Below, one piece after another: positions 17,904-26,311 of a stretch of 64,000 nucleotides of DNA. The position numbers and the translations under genes are program-made. Source of the DNA: Cyclobacteriaceae bacterium (GTDB taxonomy: Bacteria; Bacteroidota; Bacteroidia; Cytophagales; Cyclobacteriaceae); the NCBI GenBank assembly GCA_019638275.1, contig JAHBUC010000003.1, positions 248,001 to 312,000 of the forward strand, given 5' to 3'. Below the pieces are notes generated by a model. It ran no database searches, was not told the origin of the DNA, and saw only the letters and a program-made list of their open reading frames with translations. Positions within the stretch are counted from its first letter, which is position 1. Every line of letters starts with the position of its first letter.

Positions 17904-18662
17904 TCAGTGCTTTAAAACAAATTCAACATTGGGTAAGAAGGTGCCGCCATCATCAACTTTTAGCAGGGCGCTCATTTCATGACGCATGAAGGAACCGGGA
18001 TGGATTTTCAAATCATAGGTAGTTCTACGCGCCTGAGAATTTGGCGGTGGTAAATCAGTTTGCTTTAATTCGTTCATTGCATCTGCCAGTTTTTTCAGGC
18101 AATTGAAAACCTTCACCTGATTTTCTGTGGCTGCATAGGTATGGCAGTGCTGGTCATACCATTTAAGCAATTTTTGTTCATTCACCTTTACCTCACCTTC
18201 TTCCAAAACAAAAAAATCAGAGTTATACTCCACAGATTGATGGCCGTAGCTCGCTAAGGTTCTCCTGGTATCTTTAATGAATCCTACAACCTCATTTAAA
18301 GCCAGATAAAGCCCGCTAAAATCTGGTTTCTCCATTAGTTCAAATAGCCTTTCAGGCGGAAGTTTTACCCCTCCAATTTGGGTGCCGGAGAGGGCCGGAA
18401 TTACTTTTGCTTTTACGAACTCTATTCCGGAGTATCGCTCTACTCTATCAATATCAGCTAGTTCAAAAGCTGGTTGAATATCCAGATCATTCCACGCTTC
18501 ACATACTTGAGTCAAGTGGTGAGCCATCATCCTTAGGAAATTGCGCTGCCGATCCATCGTTTCTGTATCGATGCGAAGCAGTGTTTTTCCATTGGTCTCT
18601 GATTTGGCCTGTACCGGAGTTCGGCTCTTATCCGGCCTCTTTGTTTGGTTGTTGGTTTTCAT
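17904..18662 (-). CDS. Hypothetical protein between portal and protease
   Basis: 252 residues, not recognised. The first 30 residues are polar, basic and probably disordered (TKRPDKSRTPVQAKSE). The rest is mainly helical and soluble, with MDRQRNFLRMMAHHLTQVCEAW and LKKLADAMNELKQ. There is no signal peptide or membrane span. Its position between portal and prohead protease suggests a head-assembly role, such as a head morphogenesis or scaffold protein, but no Mu gpF-like motif could be seen. The stop directly abuts the protease start. Confidence 0.6.
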   Translation of the reverse strand: MKTNNQTKRPDKSRTPVQAKSETNGKTLLRIDTETMDRQRNFLRMMAHHLTQVCEAWNDLDIQPAFELADIDRVERYSGIEFVKAKVIPALSGTQIGGVKLPPERLFELMEKPDFSGLYLALNEVVGFIKDTRRTLASYGHQSVEYNSDFFVLEEGEVKVNEQKLLKWYDQHCHTYAATENQVKVFNCLKKLADAMNELKQTDLPPPNSQARRTTYDLKIHPGSFMRHEMSALLKVDDGGTFLPNVEFVLKH

Positions 18663-18728
18663 GTGTTGTTAAAAATTAATTGATTAAAAAATTGAAATTG
18701 TTATCTGGGGTTTCTTAGAGTTTGCTGG

Positions 18729-19880
18729 CTACTTCCTTACTTCACCTCCTTTCGTGGTGAGTGTAACTCTGCCTTTTGGCAGTGGCACACCAAACTCATT
18801 ATATAGGTCTTCTTTGGCAATGGGCAGTCCGGCATCTGCCATCTCAAGCCACATTTTTAATTTTTCAGCAGGGGTAAGTTCTTTGTTAAGGTTAAACTGT
18901 GCTTTAACGCCTTGTAAGGGATAGCCGTTGGCGATCAGCATCGGTTTCAATTTGTAGTTCAACAGGTATTCTGCCATAAGCCTGTCCTTCATGGCAATTT
19001 CTGTTTCAACCTGTTGGTGTACTTCGCCTAGCGCCTGGCTGCCTACATTGGTTTGTTGTGTGGTTAGTGTTTGACCGAGTACGACAATGCTCATTTCGCG
19101 ATTCATTAAATCGTGAAAAGGTTCGTATGAGCTCGCTCCTGTCTTGGCCGCGTCTACGAAATTCACTTTTGTCCCCTTTGGTACCACAACATAGGCCGCA
19201 CTTCCCTGGGCTTTTGCTGCCTCCGTTACCTTGTCGCGAGCTGTAGGATCATTCGGATCATACTCATACCAGCGCAAGGGCATTCCAAACATTTCATTGA
19301 AGCGTGCAAAGTCGGCTAAGTTTGAGCGCTTCATTAACACGTAAGGAGCCAGTACGGCATATAAGCCGAGGTCTGCCGGGTTACCCACTTCCAATACATA
19401 CTTGTTCTCAGGTGGAAGCGTATAACTAATTACACTGCCCGACCTGCTGTATGGTTGGCAGGTAATCAGCTTTTCAAATGGGAGAATGTTGGCGGGTGGA
19501 ATACGATTTACATCATCAATTAATCCGTCTTTGCCGGGAACGAGTTCAACAAGTGAATAACCTTCAAAAATCGATTTCCCAATATGTTGCAGTAAATCAA
19601 AAAACCAGGGGCTTTCAAGATTTTGAATATAGCGCTCATCTCTCAACCCTTGCCAGGTAATCGGTACATTCAAAAGTGACAGTACACGTTTTTCAACAAG
19701 TGCTGTAAGCTGTCCGTCAACTGAAATGTCATGGTATGTATTTACCAGAGCTCGCCTGTCGGTGTTAACTGCATTCTCGGCAGCTTTCAAATTGTTTATC
19801 CAGGTTTGAATGGTCTGTCCGCCTCTGTGAGGCTGACCTATTTCAATTCTATGGATAATGATTTCTCTTTCCGACTTCAT
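18729..19880 (-). CDS. Portal protein, Mu gp29-like (DUF935)
   Basis: 383 residues. The family pattern is visible: DGQLTALVEKRVLSLLNVPITW near the N-terminus, FEGYSLVELV, NRIPPANILPFE, then the long segment LMKRSNLADFARFNEMFGMP with RWYEYDP, and LGQTLTTQQTNVGSQALGEV near residue 280. Portals form a dodecameric ring at one capsid vertex through which DNA is packaged. The start codon overlaps the upstream stop in an ATGA junction. A portal without a recognisable terminase large subunit in the same element is unusual. The length is somewhat shorter than the roughly 500 residues of Mu gp29. Confidence 0.82.
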   Translation of the reverse strand: MKSEREIIIHRIEIGQPHRGGQTIQTWINNLKAAENAVNTDRRALVNTYHDISVDGQLTALVEKRVLSLLNVPITWQGLRDERYIQNLESPWFFDLLQHIGKSIFEGYSLVELVPGKDGLIDDVNRIPPANILPFEKLITCQPYSRSGSVISYTLPPENKYVLEVGNPADLGLYAVLAPYVLMKRSNLADFARFNEMFGMPLRWYEYDPNDPTARDKVTEAAKAQGSAAYVVVPKGTKVNFVDAAKTGASSYEPFHDLMNREMSIVVLGQTLTTQQTNVGSQALGEVHQQVETEIAMKDRLMAEYLLNYKLKPMLIANGYPLQGVKAQFNLNKELTPAEKLKMWLEMADAGLPIAKEDLYNEFGVPLPKGRVTLTTKGGEVRK

Positions 19881-20392
19881 ATAATTCCACTTAGTTCGTT
19901 TTTGTAATCAATTCGCAGTCCTTTAAAGGGCCAGCCTAGCCAGTGACAGGCGTGAACAACATTCACACCGTCTATTATTCGTAAATCTTTGTCGAGTACT
20001 ACAATTGGAATCATGCCAGGGCCACCTGTAATAAACAGCAGCAGAAATTTCATTACACGGTTATACTCTAACCCGATACTGTGCCGGCCAGCATCCAGCT
20101 CATAAATAGTATAAGGGTGCGGTGGTAGTTCGTCACCGTTAAACATCCGCTTCTCAATCACTTTGTAATTGCGCTGCATCATTGAGCGAATCTCTTTGCG
20201 GTTGTAAGGGTTTTCCGATACCGACTTATCGGAAATACGAACAGCAAAATTTTCTAGCAGCTCAATGTGCTGATCCTGACCCTGTGTTATTTTGGAATTA
20301 AATGGCTTACCCAAAGCTTGCGCCTGATCGTTCGCAATGCCCTGGGCAGCCTCAAACCAATCAATCAAAATATTTTTAGTCTCGTTCTTCAC
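19877..20392 (-). CDS. Hypothetical protein, weakly ParB-like
   Basis: 171 residues. The C-terminal segment IPIVVLDKDLRIIDGVNVVH followed by ACHWLGWPFKGLRID resembles the start of ParB-type domains (a strand, a D-x-D-G-x-I-I-D-G turn, then a helix). ParB-like proteins occur near terminase genes in phages. The usual GxxR motif after the turn is not seen, so this is only a hint. The N-terminal half is helical and polar. ATGA overlaps join it to the genes on both sides, which suggests translational coupling with the portal. Confidence 0.55.
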   Translation of the reverse strand: MKNETKNILIDWFEAAQGIANDQAQALGKPFNSKITQGQDQHIELLENFAVRISDKSVSENPYNRKEIRSMMQRNYKVIEKRMFNGDELPPHPYTIYELDAGRHSIGLEYNRVMKFLLLFITGGPGMIPIVVLDKDLRIIDGVNVVHACHWLGWPFKGLRIDYKNELSGII

Positions 20393-20604
20393 TCGTTACT
20401 CTTTTTAATAGCCAGTAGTAAATCGCAAGCGGTCAGCAAATCATCCCGGTAGTCCGGGAAATTAGGGCTCTGTAAACCGGCCTTTATCAGTTCTATTATT
20501 GCGCCTTCCAGCTTAGGCAAATCGTGCGAGGCAAGCTCAACCTGAATTTTGCTGTCTGTTTGTGTTGCTCCGTCTTTCATCGTAGTGCTCATAAATTTTA
20601 CCAA
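20389..20604 (-). CDS. Small hypothetical protein of the element
   Basis: 71 residues, acidic and helical, with no recognised family. It has a short polar N-terminus (MKDGATQTDSK is a possible later start) and a helical core (LEGAIIELIKAGL, DLLTACDLLLAIKK). It overlaps the next gene by four bases and lies 29 bases after the GemA gene. Its place between GemA and the portal region could fit a small regulator or a small terminase-like protein, but the sequence does not support a specific call. Confidence 0.55.
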   Translation of the reverse strand: MVKFMSTTMKDGATQTDSKIQVELASHDLPKLEGAIIELIKAGLQSPNFPDYRDDLLTACDLLLAIKKSNE

Positions 20605-20633
20605 GTGCCCCTTTAAACCACTTAAACCGGTGT

Positions 20634-21143
20634 TTAAACCACCTTCATGTTGTTTGGTGTACCTCTATCAGCTTTCATGGGCCTTGAAAGGCCGGTTTCG
20701 GCTAATATTTTATTGATTTCATCAGCCAATCGCTTACGCTCGGCTGTGTCTCTGCAATGCTTCTCAACCCCTTCGAGCTGTGTGAGCACCTTGTATACTT
20801 CCTTACAGTTGAGCTGGCGGAATCTTTTCTTCACTACTCCGCGCTTAAGCAGGAATGAATCCAACGCTGCCCAGTTGATTTGCCAGTCTATAGCGTTACC
20901 GTCTTCAAACCAACCCAGAGTAAAGCATATAGCCACACACTTCTTTTTCATTTTCGTGCACGGATCATCTTTAGCCAGGGTATTGATCAGCTCCTGTGCT
21001 TCATCCTGAAAGAGCTGGCGGCTGCTCGTAGTACGTCCGTTGCTGTACTGTTGTACCATGTCAGCCTTCATCTCCATCATTCCGGCATTGCTCAGCAGGG
21101 TATGGAGTTTTTTGAGTTGTGGGGGTGTGATGTGTCTACGCAT
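20634..21143 (-). CDS. GemA-like (Mu gp16-type) regulatory protein
   Basis: 169 residues. It starts with a helical segment RRHITPPQLKKLHTLL, continues with YSNGRTTSSRQLFQDEAQEL and MKKKCVAICFTLGW, then NWAALDSFLLKRG. This order (Gln-rich helix, SxGRxxS segment, EAxxLI helix, KxxKxxAxxxxxGW) is that of Mu GemA and related proteins of transposable phages. In Mu, GemA modulates host gene expression and DNA topology; the function here is inferred from family. It overlaps the ATPase gene upstream by eight bases. It is one of the best markers that this element is derived from a Mu-like phage rather than a simple transposon. Confidence 0.75.
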   Translation of the reverse strand: MRRHITPPQLKKLHTLLSNAGMMEMKADMVQQYSNGRTTSSRQLFQDEAQELINTLAKDDPCTKMKKKCVAICFTLGWFEDGNAIDWQINWAALDSFLLKRGVVKKRFRQLNCKEVYKVLTQLEGVEKHCRDTAERKRLADEINKILAETGLSRPMKADRGTPNNMKVV

Positions 21144-21837
21144 ATTGCTGGTTGTGTAGTTTCTTTAACTTTTGTTTCAATTCACCAATAGTCCGCGAGC
21201 CTATAAGCGGTTTAACATCGGTTAAACCTTTGCTTTTGGCTATAGCATTAATATCCGCTATTGAGGGTGGTGTCATTCGAATTGGGCCTGGCAACATGCG
21301 TTGTCCTTTGCCTGATACATACAGCAATCGTGAAAATTTTTTGAATAGTGACTTGTGCACAAACTCGTGGTCGTATTCTCCTGGCGTGCTGATAATCACA
21401 ACACCCACAGAGCCGCGATTAAGCGGAGCTTCCAACGCTTCCAGCAATTCAATTATGGTTGCGTACTCTTTCAGGGCAAAGTCATCCAGAATTATCAGCC
21501 TGGTAGGGCATTCACCACTTAACAAGTAATGTCTTAAGCGCTGCATATATCCATAGACATTGGTTTTAATAAAGGGCCAATCAAAATCTGGAATGATTGC
21601 AGCACACATTTTGAAAAGCAGTGTGCCTCCACGTGCGTGTTCGCAATGCACAAGTGCAACCTTACGCTTATCATTAAAGTCCTTCACAAAACAATTTGCC
21701 ACTGTTGTGCGGCCAGAGCCGCGATCACCAAGAATAAGATGCACCGAACCATAGTTTAAACTACGGTTAAAAGTCTCATAAGCCAGTCTGAAGCTTAGCG
21801 TTCTGAATGTGTTGAGAATAAATCTTTTCTGTTCCAT
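21136..21837 (-). CDS. AAA+ ATPase, MuB-like, second of a pair (Walker A Lys to Arg)
   Basis: 233 residues from the ATG that overlaps the stop of the preceding ATPase in a TGATG junction; a longer reading frame upstream would overlap that gene by 85 bases and is unlikely. The Walker A motif reads GDRGSGRTT (residues 37-45), with Arg where Lys is nearly always found, confirmed from the codon CGC. The Walker B motif is LIILDD. Downstream, ALKEYATIIELLEAL is the helical region. MuB-type ATPases deliver target DNA and activate the transposase. With an altered Walker A it may bind nucleotide poorly and act as a regulatory subunit beside the first ATPase. Confidence 0.75.
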   Translation of the reverse strand: MEQKRFILNTFRTLSFRLAYETFNRSLNYGSVHLILGDRGSGRTTVANCFVKDFNDKRKVALVHCEHARGGTLLFKMCAAIIPDFDWPFIKTNVYGYMQRLRHYLLSGECPTRLIILDDFALKEYATIIELLEALEAPLNRGSVGVVIISTPGEYDHEFVHKSLFKKFSRLLYVSGKGQRMLPGPIRMTPPSIADINAIAKSKGLTDVKPLIGSRTIGELKQKLKKLHNQQYA

Positions 21838-22559
21838 CAGCTTGCAGTTTTGGTTCTCAATATCTCCCTGATCTTGTTGGTCAGCGTTCCGAAGTTCTTC
21901 GCGCCTACCAGCGTTCTCCACGTTTCCTCATCATCAAGTCCGTAATGTTTACAGAAAGCTTTTACCTCTGCTGTGGTTGGCGGTAACAACTCTTCATAGT
22001 GATTGATACGCCTGGTTAGCTCAGGTACACCCGGCTTGTTTTTCTTTGTCCAGGTTTCAAGATTGGTTTTGAAATAGGCAGGCGCACTTAAAATAATAGC
22101 GCATGAATTCATTGTAAGGTCACGCAACTCATGCAGGTATTCGAGTCCGCGATAAGAGAACTTGTTCGCCTGGTCTAAAATCAAAAGTGATCCGGGCCGG
22201 GCATTCAGGTAAGCCGCTATTTTGCGAATAATACCGAACAAATTACTGTGTATAAGCGGGTCGTGCTTTTCGTTGGTAAGCGCACCGGGTAACTCCTGTA
22301 AAACAGAATGCCAGAACGTGCGACTTGAGCCCATTGAGGCGTGAACCGTAACCATAAATACATTAGGGTGTTCACAGCGAAAGTGATTCAGGGCTGTGGT
22401 TTTACCGAAGCCAGTTTCACCGGTGATTAGCGTCATTAACCGCTCATTAATGGTTACGCGGCAAGCCGACTGCACCCTTTTGAAGTTGTAGGTCTGCAAC
22501 ACCTTTTCACGGAAGGGTTCAGGGCTTTGTGTTGGTTGTATTTTTATTGCGGCTTTCAT
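21837..22559 (-). CDS. AAA+ ATPase, MuB-like, first of a pair (Walker B Glu to Gln)
   Basis: 240 residues. Walker A is intact (GETGFGKTT, residues 47-55). Walker B reads LLILDQ (D129, Q130); relatives usually have Asp-Glu, so the glutamate that activates water is replaced by Gln, as in engineered hydrolysis-defective AAA+ proteins. The rest, including LEYLHELRDLTMNSCAIIL, follows the pattern of Mu-like transposition ATPases of Bacteroidota. It sits directly after the transposase gene, the usual place of MuB or TniB. It is translationally coupled to the second ATPase. A role in target capture together with that second subunit is inferred. Confidence 0.8.
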   Translation of the reverse strand: MKAAIKIQPTQSPEPFREKVLQTYNFKRVQSACRVTINERLMTLITGETGFGKTTALNHFRCEHPNVFMVTVHASMGSSRTFWHSVLQELPGALTNEKHDPLIHSNLFGIIRKIAAYLNARPGSLLILDQANKFSYRGLEYLHELRDLTMNSCAIILSAPAYFKTNLETWTKKNKPGVPELTRRINHYEELLPPTTAEVKAFCKHYGLDDEETWRTLVGAKNFGTLTNKIREILRTKTAS

Positions 22560-22627
22560 AACTTTGTCACGCTGAAAAGGTTTTTTTATCGATGGTGAAG
22601 TTCAATCTGTGGGGCTTCACCATTTTT

Positions 22628-24664
22628 TTATCGCCAGCGCCAGCTATCGTTATTCTCATCATCATCAGGTTTTGAAATAATAGCCGGTTCAAGCGTTGCG
22701 TTTTCCAAAAGCTCAACACTATCCCACCTGTCTCCAACATGAACCTTCTTTGTCTCAACTTCAGTCACATCGTCCTCGGTGGTTATCTCTTCCAGCTTGC
22801 GCACTTTACCAGCAACCGAGCGCTCCTCTTCGCTTATTCCGTAACGTTGAATAACTGAGTCAACTATGTACTGACTTTCAGCGTTATCAATCACCTCTTT
22901 CTCTGTTAAAAGTGGGTGCAGCAGATTAAGCGCCCTATCACCAAATTTTTCCTGTGTTTCTTTAACTGATTTTTCCCTCTTACTCTTAAGCTCATCGGCT
23001 ACCTCCCTTTTAAGTTTCATGATCTTATGGTAGTACTTCTGCTCGTTCTCAGTACGCAATTCAGCTTCGCGGTGTATCTGTATCTGTTGTTTCAAGGTTA
23101 TCAGGTTTTGCAGATCACCATTCGGTATGAGGTAGGCTGTTTCTTCCAGTTGGTCGTGTTCATTCACATCGAAATACACCGTTACTTTCTTGCCGTATAG
23201 TTTCGCCATTAAACCAACCAGCTCTTCACCACTACCCATTGGCAAATCAAAAGTGTATTTATTGTGACGATATTCCAGGCGAACCTGCGGGCCTCTCAGA
23301 ACCGGTTTGGTTTTTTCCCAGAACAGAAATGCAATTTCAGCCTCATTCAAAAAGTTTTCTTTAGGCCTGTTGCGATCAAAAATTTCATCTGGAGAGAGTC
23401 CGTTGTTACGCTTAGTCTTGTTATAAGTTGGAACCCGGTCAGTAATTAACTTCATTACCTGCCGCTTTGTATATGGAATTATTTCCTTCTTCTTCTTATC
23501 ATTAATAACAGATCGGAATCCTAGCATCTCTTTCCTTAAGAGATCAGGGTCAATGCGTTTTCGATTTTTTATCCCAAATATCCATCCTGGAATTACATTA
23601 CAGTAATTCTCAAACACATCAACACCCTTTTCAACTTTTGCTCTTGATTGAGGATAGCCAGGGGCTCCAAATTCAACCTTACAGCCAAGCCTTAATAAAT
23701 TTTCACCGTAAAGCTCATCGAACTTTTTATTACCAGATCCGCAGTCGACCAGAAGTTTCTTAGGTAATTGGCGGGTATTGCCAACAGCCATTTTCACAGC
23801 TTCGTGAACGATCTTCCAATCCTCCTGTTCACCAAAGGCTATGCCTAGGATTTTACCAGATGCTACATCCATTACATAGTAAAATTTTAAGAACTTGTTG
23901 CCTTCATAATAAAGCCCACCCCTTGTTCCATCGGCTTGCCATTCACGCATAACTTCAGTATAGGTTTTTAGCATCGGTATCGCAGCTTTACGCTCGGCAT
24001 CTTTGCTTTTACGTGAGCCAAGTGTTAAGAAGTTTATATTCTCTTCGTGTGCAAGCTTTTTAAGGTATGAGTCTGAGGGCCTTTTAAGTCCAATTTTTTC
24101 ACACTGCTGTCGAATTTCGGGTGCCAACATTTTAAGTGTGTAGTCCCTGGGGTGGCTTTTATTTGCGAGTAAGAGATTTACAATTATCTGGCGCTCCTGC
24201 TGGTTCCACTTAACATTGTTCTTTCTAGCTGGATGACGGATAATCGTTGAAATCAGGTTGTCTCTATCTGCTCCTTCACAAGCAAATATTGGCTTCATCA
24301 CTTTATTCCAGAATCGATCATAACCTGATTTGTCAGGGTTAATCTTAGGCTTATCAAATTGAAAACCTGCCATGATTTGATGGAGGATATTCTTATACCC
24401 GTAAGGTCTCTTATCTGTTGAAGCTGCCTCTATCTCGTTTACGATTTTAATAAGCTCAATAAACGTTGCCCTTTTACTTGCTAATTCCTCAAGCTCTTGA
24501 CGTGAAGCATTGGGCTTAAGGCTAGCCTCAGCCTTATAAAAAGTAGGGTCAGGATTTTTGAAGGCATTGCGAAGCCTAAGCTTCCAGTCCCTCTTTAGGT
24601 CTCTGTGTGATCGTTCGGTTGGCATGCGCTGAAAAGGTTTTAATTCGCTCAGCCTTTTTTTCAA
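22628..24664 (-). CDS. Mu-type DDE transposase (integrase core plus Mu C-terminal domain)
   Basis: 678 residues. The rve catalytic core shows EWQADGTRGG (D245), KLLVDCGSGNK (D307) and GAPGYPQSRAKVEKGVDVFE (E345), with the D-to-E spacing of 37 typical of this class. The N-terminal 230 residues contain basic and helical DNA-binding segments. After the core, a beta-barrel region (about 455-520, YRHNKYTFDLPMGSGEEL, KKVTVYFDVNEH) matches the Mu transposase C-terminal domain. The last 120 residues are highly charged and helical, the part that in MuA interacts with MuB and ClpX. It catalyses strand transfer at the element ends. The gene follows the Ner-like gene and precedes the ATPase pair. Confidence 0.9.
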   Translation of the reverse strand: MKKRLSELKPFQRMPTERSHRDLKRDWKLRLRNAFKNPDPTFYKAEASLKPNASRQELEELASKRATFIELIKIVNEIEAASTDKRPYGYKNILHQIMAGFQFDKPKINPDKSGYDRFWNKVMKPIFACEGADRDNLISTIIRHPARKNNVKWNQQERQIIVNLLLANKSHPRDYTLKMLAPEIRQQCEKIGLKRPSDSYLKKLAHEENINFLTLGSRKSKDAERKAAIPMLKTYTEVMREWQADGTRGGLYYEGNKFLKFYYVMDVASGKILGIAFGEQEDWKIVHEAVKMAVGNTRQLPKKLLVDCGSGNKKFDELYGENLLRLGCKVEFGAPGYPQSRAKVEKGVDVFENYCNVIPGWIFGIKNRKRIDPDLLRKEMLGFRSVINDKKKKEIIPYTKRQVMKLITDRVPTYNKTKRNNGLSPDEIFDRNRPKENFLNEAEIAFLFWEKTKPVLRGPQVRLEYRHNKYTFDLPMGSGEELVGLMAKLYGKKVTVYFDVNEHDQLEETAYLIPNGDLQNLITLKQQIQIHREAELRTENEQKYYHKIMKLKREVADELKSKREKSVKETQEKFGDRALNLLHPLLTEKEVIDNAESQYIVDSVIQRYGISEEERSVAGKVRKLEEITTEDDVTEVETKKVHVGDRWDSVELLENATLEPAIISKPDDDENNDSWRWR

Positions 24665-24718
24665 ACCCGGCTGATTTATGGGTTGCCGTGCCCCGATGCT
24701 GTGGTGTTCTGGTTATTG

Positions 24719-24970
24719 TTAGGCTGCTACCTCTGTGGAAGACAGCAGCTCTTTTTCAAGTGTTGTTTTTACATCAAAGTATTTGTCGGCTATAATTTTG
24801 ACCTCGTTTGCCTTCTCTCCATCAACCGGAACCAAGCCCTGAACAACTAATCGGACGTAACTCCGGGTAACGGTAATCCTTCCACTATGCCGTCTATTGA
24901 ATATCTCAGCAATTCTCTGGTAGTCGCCATTTTCGACCTTCACAGTACTAATCTTGCTTAAATTCGCCAT
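24719..24970 (-). CDS. Ner-like small DNA-binding protein
   Basis: 83 residues. The segment DYQRIAEIFNRRHSGRITVT followed by RSYVRLVVQG fits a helix-turn-helix with a recognition helix; similar small proteins precede the transposase in Mu-like elements of Bacteroidota. In Mu, Ner shuts down early transcription and repressor synthesis. Here it is the first gene of the leftward operon and is divergent from the repressor across a 66-base gap, exactly the Mu arrangement. The HTH assignment is from pattern, not from a search. Confidence 0.65.
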   Translation of the reverse strand: MANLSKISTVKVENGDYQRIAEIFNRRHSGRITVTRSYVRLVVQGLVPVDGEKANEVKIIADKYFDVKTTLEKELLSSTEVAA

Positions 24971-25036
24971 ATTGAACTAAATACGGATGTAAAATACGTC
25001 AACATTTCACTATTGTGCAAATAAATTGACTTTTAA
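24971..25036. promoter_or_regulatory. Divergent early-promoter/operator region of the element
   Basis: This 66-base gap separates the rightward repressor from the leftward Ner-transposase operon. It is AT-rich. On the minus strand it contains TTGACGTATTTTACATCC, a promoter-like string, and TACG/CGTA half sites recur (ATACGGATG and AATACGTCAA). By analogy with Mu it should hold the Pe and Pc promoters and repressor operators; exact sites cannot be fixed. Confidence 0.45.
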
Positions 25037-25636
25037 ATGTCGATCATTAAGGAATTTGGGACACGGTTACGAGCAATTAGAGAACATAACAACCTCAGTC
25101 AAAAAGCCCTTGTGGATGCAATAAATAAAACCCTTGGGCTTAATTTGAGGCGAAACACTGTCTCGAATTATGAGAATGGTATAAGCTATCCATCAATAGA
25201 AGTACTTCGTGCCATAGTCACTATACTTGACACATCTACAGACTACCTATTGGCCATCGAAAACAGGAACGATTCCGGAGTAAAAAAATCACTTACCGAA
25301 AGAATTGAATTAACATTCTCCGAGCTCGAAATTTGGCGCAGAAACATAGAATGGCTACTTGAATTAAGAGAAAAGGCCTTTGGCGAAGATCCTCAAGTTG
25401 AGGCGTACCTGGATAACATCGATAAAGCTATCAACCCTTACAGTGACATAACTTTAGGAAAAGAAACAGTTACAATGACTGACAGATTAAAGCTAGCGGA
25501 CAGCGCCTCATCCTTAAAAAACAATATTATCAAAGATTTTGACGAATTATTTCGTGAGTACTTTTTGGACGTCCAGTATCCAAGCAAAGTGAAAAAGAAA
25601 TTCGCTCCTCCTAGTAACGTTACCAGTATGTTATGA
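25037..25636 (+). CDS. CI/Cro-family repressor of the element
   Basis: 199 residues. The N-terminal XRE helix-turn-helix is clear: FGTRLRAIREHNNLSQKALV, NTVSNYENGISYPSIEVL and TSTDYLLA. The loop between the helices is longer than usual (NKTLGLNLRR). The C-terminal part is helical with no LexA-type Ser-Lys peptidase motif, so induction by self-cleavage is unlikely. It is transcribed away from the transposase operon, as expected of a lysogeny repressor. Its last codons overlap the start of the secreted DUF4468 gene (ATGA), so that gene should be expressed in the lysogen. Confidence 0.85.
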   Translation: MSIIKEFGTRLRAIREHNNLSQKALVDAINKTLGLNLRRNTVSNYENGISYPSIEVLRAIVTILDTSTDYLLAIENRNDSGVKKSLTERIELTFSELEIWRRNIEWLLELREKAFGEDPQVEAYLDNIDKAINPYSDITLGKETVTMTDRLKLADSASSLKNNIIKDFDELFREYFLDVQYPSKVKKKFAPPSNVTSML

Positions 25637-26127
25637 CTACCAAATTTGTTATCGTAACTTTTTTAGCAGCTCATACGCTTGTTGCACAAATGCCAAAGGA
25701 TGAAGAAACCGGGCTATACATTTACCAGGAGGTAGTTGAATTAACGGGTATAACTCAAAATGATCTTTACACACGTGCCCGGAAATGGTTCGTTAACAAT
25801 TACAAGTCTGCCAATGCAGTCCTGGACATGGATGATCGGGAGGCCGGTATGTTAATTGGTAAAGGCTACTTTGAAGTAAGGTTTCAAGGTGGTCAACGCA
25901 AAGTTTATCACCAGGTACAGCTAGAAGTAAAAGAAGGTCGGTACAGATTTACCATTAACAAATTCAATCTCAAATTCAGCGAAGTCTACGGGGAACAACC
26001 TTTTGAAACATTAACAAACAAACATTTCTGGGGTATCGACAAACTCTTTCAGGCTACTCACAACGAGACATTACTAATGATAGAAAGTCTCAAAAAAGGG
26101 ATGGCAAAATCAGCAGACGATTGGTAG
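25633..26127 (+). CDS. Secreted DUF4468-type protein co-transcribed with the repressor
   Basis: 164 residues. The first 19 residues form a signal peptide (FVIVTFLAAHTLVAQ). The body, LYIYQEVVELTGITQNDLYT, ARKWFVNN, GKGYFEVRF and GRYRFTINKFNLKF, matches the DUF4468 family with a TBP-like fold, common in Bacteroidota as exported proteins of unknown role. It overlaps the repressor by four bases. An exported host-type protein in the repressor operon looks like a moron or cargo gene, possibly changing the envelope of the host cell. The function is not known. Confidence 0.65.
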   Translation: MTTKFVIVTFLAAHTLVAQMPKDEETGLYIYQEVVELTGITQNDLYTRARKWFVNNYKSANAVLDMDDREAGMLIGKGYFEVRFQGGQRKVYHQVQLEVKEGRYRFTINKFNLKFSEVYGEQPFETLTNKHFWGIDKLFQATHNETLLMIESLKKGMAKSADDW

Positions 26128-26176
26128 TTACTGATACGTCCTAAAATTACTTTTACGGTTGTGGTTCATTGCACTC

Positions 26177-26311
26177 ATGTACCACAAGAAGAGAAATAAG
26201 CGGTCGGTGGCAAGGCTCCTTCGCCCGCTTTATCCGGTTATCATGGCTCTGTCCGTTTATTTAGGAGAACTCATTCGGGCAACCGAATACTCATTATGCC
26301 TACTGATTTGA
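26177..26311 (+). CDS. Small ORF A, paralogue of ORF at 26605
   Basis: 44 residues, MYHKKRNKRSVARLLRP followed by a hydrophobic segment (VIMALSVYLGELI). It shares the pattern VAR(L/F)LRP....I.AL with the ORF at 26605-26805, and the bases before both ATGs are alike (CATTGCACTCATG against GATTGCACCTATG). That conservation in two copies argues for translation, though a duplicated non-coding sequence is also possible. It could be a small membrane protein. The 3' end overlaps the opposite-strand ORF by 12 bases. Confidence 0.4.
   Translation: MYHKKRNKRSVARLLRPLYPVIMALSVYLGELIRATEYSLCLLI

Noticed and set aside
21838..21921. Longer start for the second ATPase
   Set aside because: The extra 28 residues overlap the first ATPase and are polar low-complexity; the TGATG junction gives a better start.
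22567..22758. 63-residue minus-strand ORF at the end of the transposase gene
   Set aside because: It mostly overlaps the transposase C-terminus in another frame and has no start or family support.
26128..26176. Third attL binding site
   Set aside because: Only ten bases (AAAATTACTT) match the flank of the outer site, not its TTCTTCTT core, so it is mentioned only as weak.
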